Source of the DNA: Variovorax sp. Root473 | GTDB lineage: Bacteria > Pseudomonadota > Gammaproteobacteria > Burkholderiales > Burkholderiaceae_C | Length of the DNA: 57,778 nucleotides | Direction of reading: 5' to 3' | Assembly: GCF_001426505.1 (NCBI RefSeq) | Contig: NZ_LMEV01000020.1 | Location: 119,827 to 177,604 of the forward strand | In this document: positions 56,920-57,778 of the stretch, one piece after another | Numbering within the stretch: position 1 is the stretch's first letter | Layout of the letters: each line of letters starts with the position of its first letter | Made by a program: the position numbers and the translations under genes | The notes under the pieces: model-generated | The model's database searches: none | Told to the model about the DNA's origin: nothing | Seen by the model: the letters and a program-made list of their open reading frames with translations, nothing else

Positions 56920-57678
56920 ATGGAAATGCTGGTGGTCACGGGCGCCTCACTGCTCGCGGGTTTTATCGATGCGATCGTGGGCGGCGGGGGGTTGATCCTG
57001 GTGCCGGCCCTCTTTGCGGTGTTTCCGGGCGCGCCGCCGGCCACGCTGCTGGGCACCAACAAGAGCGCGTCCATCTGGGGCACCGCGGCCTCGGCCGCCC
57101 AGTTCAGCCAGCGGGTGCAGATGCGCTGGAGCGCCATGTGGCCGGCCGCGCTGCTGGGCTTCGGTGGCTCGATGGTCGGCGCGTGGACCGTCACGGTCTT
57201 CCCGGGCGACTTCCTGCGCCGGGCGCTGCCGGTCATCCTGCTGGGCGTGCTGATCTACACGCTGGCGCGCAAGGACATGGGCCGGCTGCACGCGCCGCGC
57301 TTCAGTGGACGCGCCGAGACGCTGGCGGCCAGCACCATCGGCCTGACCATCGGTTTCTACGACGGCTTCTTCGGGCCGGGCACGGGCAGCTTCCTGGTGT
57401 TTTTGTTCGTGCGCTGGATGGGCTACGACTTCCTCAACGCCTCGGCCTCGGCCAAGGTCATCAACACCCTGACCAACGCCGCCGCGCTGATCCTGCTGGC
57501 CGCCAAGGGCCACGTCTGGTGGCACTACGGGCTGGTGATGGCCGTGGCCAACGTGGCCGGCAGCCTGGCCGGCACGCGCGTGGCGCTGAAGCACGGCGCG
57601 GGCTTTGTGCGGATCGTGTTCATCGTGGTGGTGAGTGCGCTGATCCTGAAGACGGCCTACGACGCGTTCCTGAAATAA
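56920..57678 (+). CDS. TSUP-family permease (TauE/SafE)
   Basis: This 252-residue inner-membrane protein has about eight helices and the two family halves: ASLLAGFIDAIVGGGGLILV near the N-terminus and IGLTIGFYDGFFGPGTGSFL in the middle. TSUP proteins export sulfite, sulfoacetate or other small anions. The start at 56920 (MEMLVVTGAS) has GACAAT (56907-56912) 7 bases upstream and no Shine-Dalgarno, a leaderless-type start. The gene stands alone and ends at a terminator. The substrate is unknown. Confidence 0.92.
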   Translation: MEMLVVTGASLLAGFIDAIVGGGGLILVPALFAVFPGAPPATLLGTNKSASIWGTAASAAQFSQRVQMRWSAMWPAALLGFGGSMVGAWTVTVFPGDFLRRALPVILLGVLIYTLARKDMGRLHAPRFSGRAETLAASTIGLTIGFYDGFFGPGTGSFLVFLFVRWMGYDFLNASASAKVINTLTNAAALILLAAKGHVWWHYGLVMAVANVAGSLAGTRVALKHGAGFVRIVFIVVVSALILKTAYDAFLK

Positions 57679-57680
57679 AA

Positions 57681-57710
57681 AAGCCCCAGGCGCGAGGCCG
57701 GGGGCTTCTT
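57681..57710. terminator. Intrinsic terminator after the TSUP gene
   Basis: A 7-bp stem (57681-57687 with 57701-57707) has a 13-base partly pairing loop. A T-rich tract (CTTCTT) follows on the plus strand and an A-run (57677-57682) precedes it, so it can work in both directions. Confidence 0.65.
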
Positions 57711-57720
57711 CGAGAAACAC

Positions 57721-57778
57721 CGAGGAACCGGCTTTGCCGGGCCTCAGGTGTTGCCCCCGGTAGGGGGTTGGCGAAGCG
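57721..57778 (-). repeat. Dispersed G+C-rich hairpin repeat, copy D (inverted, cut by window end)
   Basis: On the minus strand this reads CGCTTCGCCAACCCCCTACC, then GGGGGC and GGCCCGGCAAAGCCGGTTCC, the same order as copies A-C but in the opposite orientation. The 5' part of the repeat lies beyond the window. It follows the TSUP terminator. Confidence 0.8.

Noticed and set aside
1..57778. tRNA, rRNA, CRISPR arrays, IS elements or prophage genes
   Set aside because: I found no cloverleaf-like tRNA, no regularly spaced repeats, and no transposase, integrase or phage structural genes by reading. A tRNA or covariance scan was not possible here.

Overview
The window is high-GC (roughly two thirds G+C), densely coding DNA from a betaproteobacterium. 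Gene content and order point to the family Comamonadaceae, most likely Variovorax or a close relative. The indicators are several Bug-type (tripartite tricarboxylate transporter) receptors, the gatCAB / mreBCD-mrdA arrangement, a sirtuin next to an IclR gene, and a G+C-rich intergenic repeat. It looks like ordinary chromosome. I see no rRNA, tRNA, CRISPR, IS element or prophage.

Layout. 1-3375: a partial Bug receptor and an FAD monooxygenase, with a divergent LysR regulator. 3399-9868: radA, a BCCT transporter, a small lipoprotein, a membrane protein, rdgC, ilvE and a zinc-ribbon gene. 9917-13226: an O-antigen-ligase-like protein and a CpxA/CpxR-like two-component pair preceded by an exact CpxR box. 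13401-17884: an isolated ketosynthase / chain-length-factor-like pair, an AmpG-like permease and an M48 protease. 17908-21133: a second Bug receptor / flavin monooxygenase / divergent LysR module. 21136-23762: a frameshifted gene, an exonuclease III family gene, pyrE and a coiled-coil envelope protein. 23806-31972: gatB-gatA-gatC divergent from mreB-mreC-mreD-mrdA (cell shape). 32025-39553: an aromatic catabolic operon with a divergent IclR regulator (MBL-fold protein, FAD monooxygenase, DUF2783, hmgA, Bug receptor, fahA). 39550-44454: a sirtuin, a small membrane protein and an Mla-type lipid ABC transporter operon. 44585-48892: LysR, mmsA and a GMC dehydrogenase, resembling known 3-hydroxypropionate catabolism loci. 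48938-54927: a GIY-YIG protein, an aldehyde dehydrogenase, an amino-acid binding protein, an aminotransferase and a ThDP enzyme. 54935-57778: a hypothetical gene, amtB with a sigma-54/NtrC-type control region, and a TSUP permease.

How the genes work together. About half of the window is substrate-scavenging biology. Three separate modules pair a periplasmic Bug receptor with a flavoprotein monooxygenase and a divergent regulator. A fourth locus feeds a 3-carbon hydroxy acid to acetyl-CoA. A fifth could run an amino acid through transamination, decarboxylation and aldehyde oxidation. The rest is housekeeping: repair, translation, cell shape, pyrimidine and branched-chain amino acid synthesis.

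Window-wide patterns worth checking are (i) at least four copies of an ~85-bp G+C-rich hairpin repeat, (ii) about nine genes whose start codon lies 6-10 nt after a -10-like hexamer with no Shine-Dalgarno, suggesting leaderless transcripts, and (iii) a gene at 21136-21545 whose frame is restored by removing two single bases. No wholly new defence or mobile system is apparent. The most unusual protein-level observation is an MBL-fold protein with half of its metal ligands replaced.
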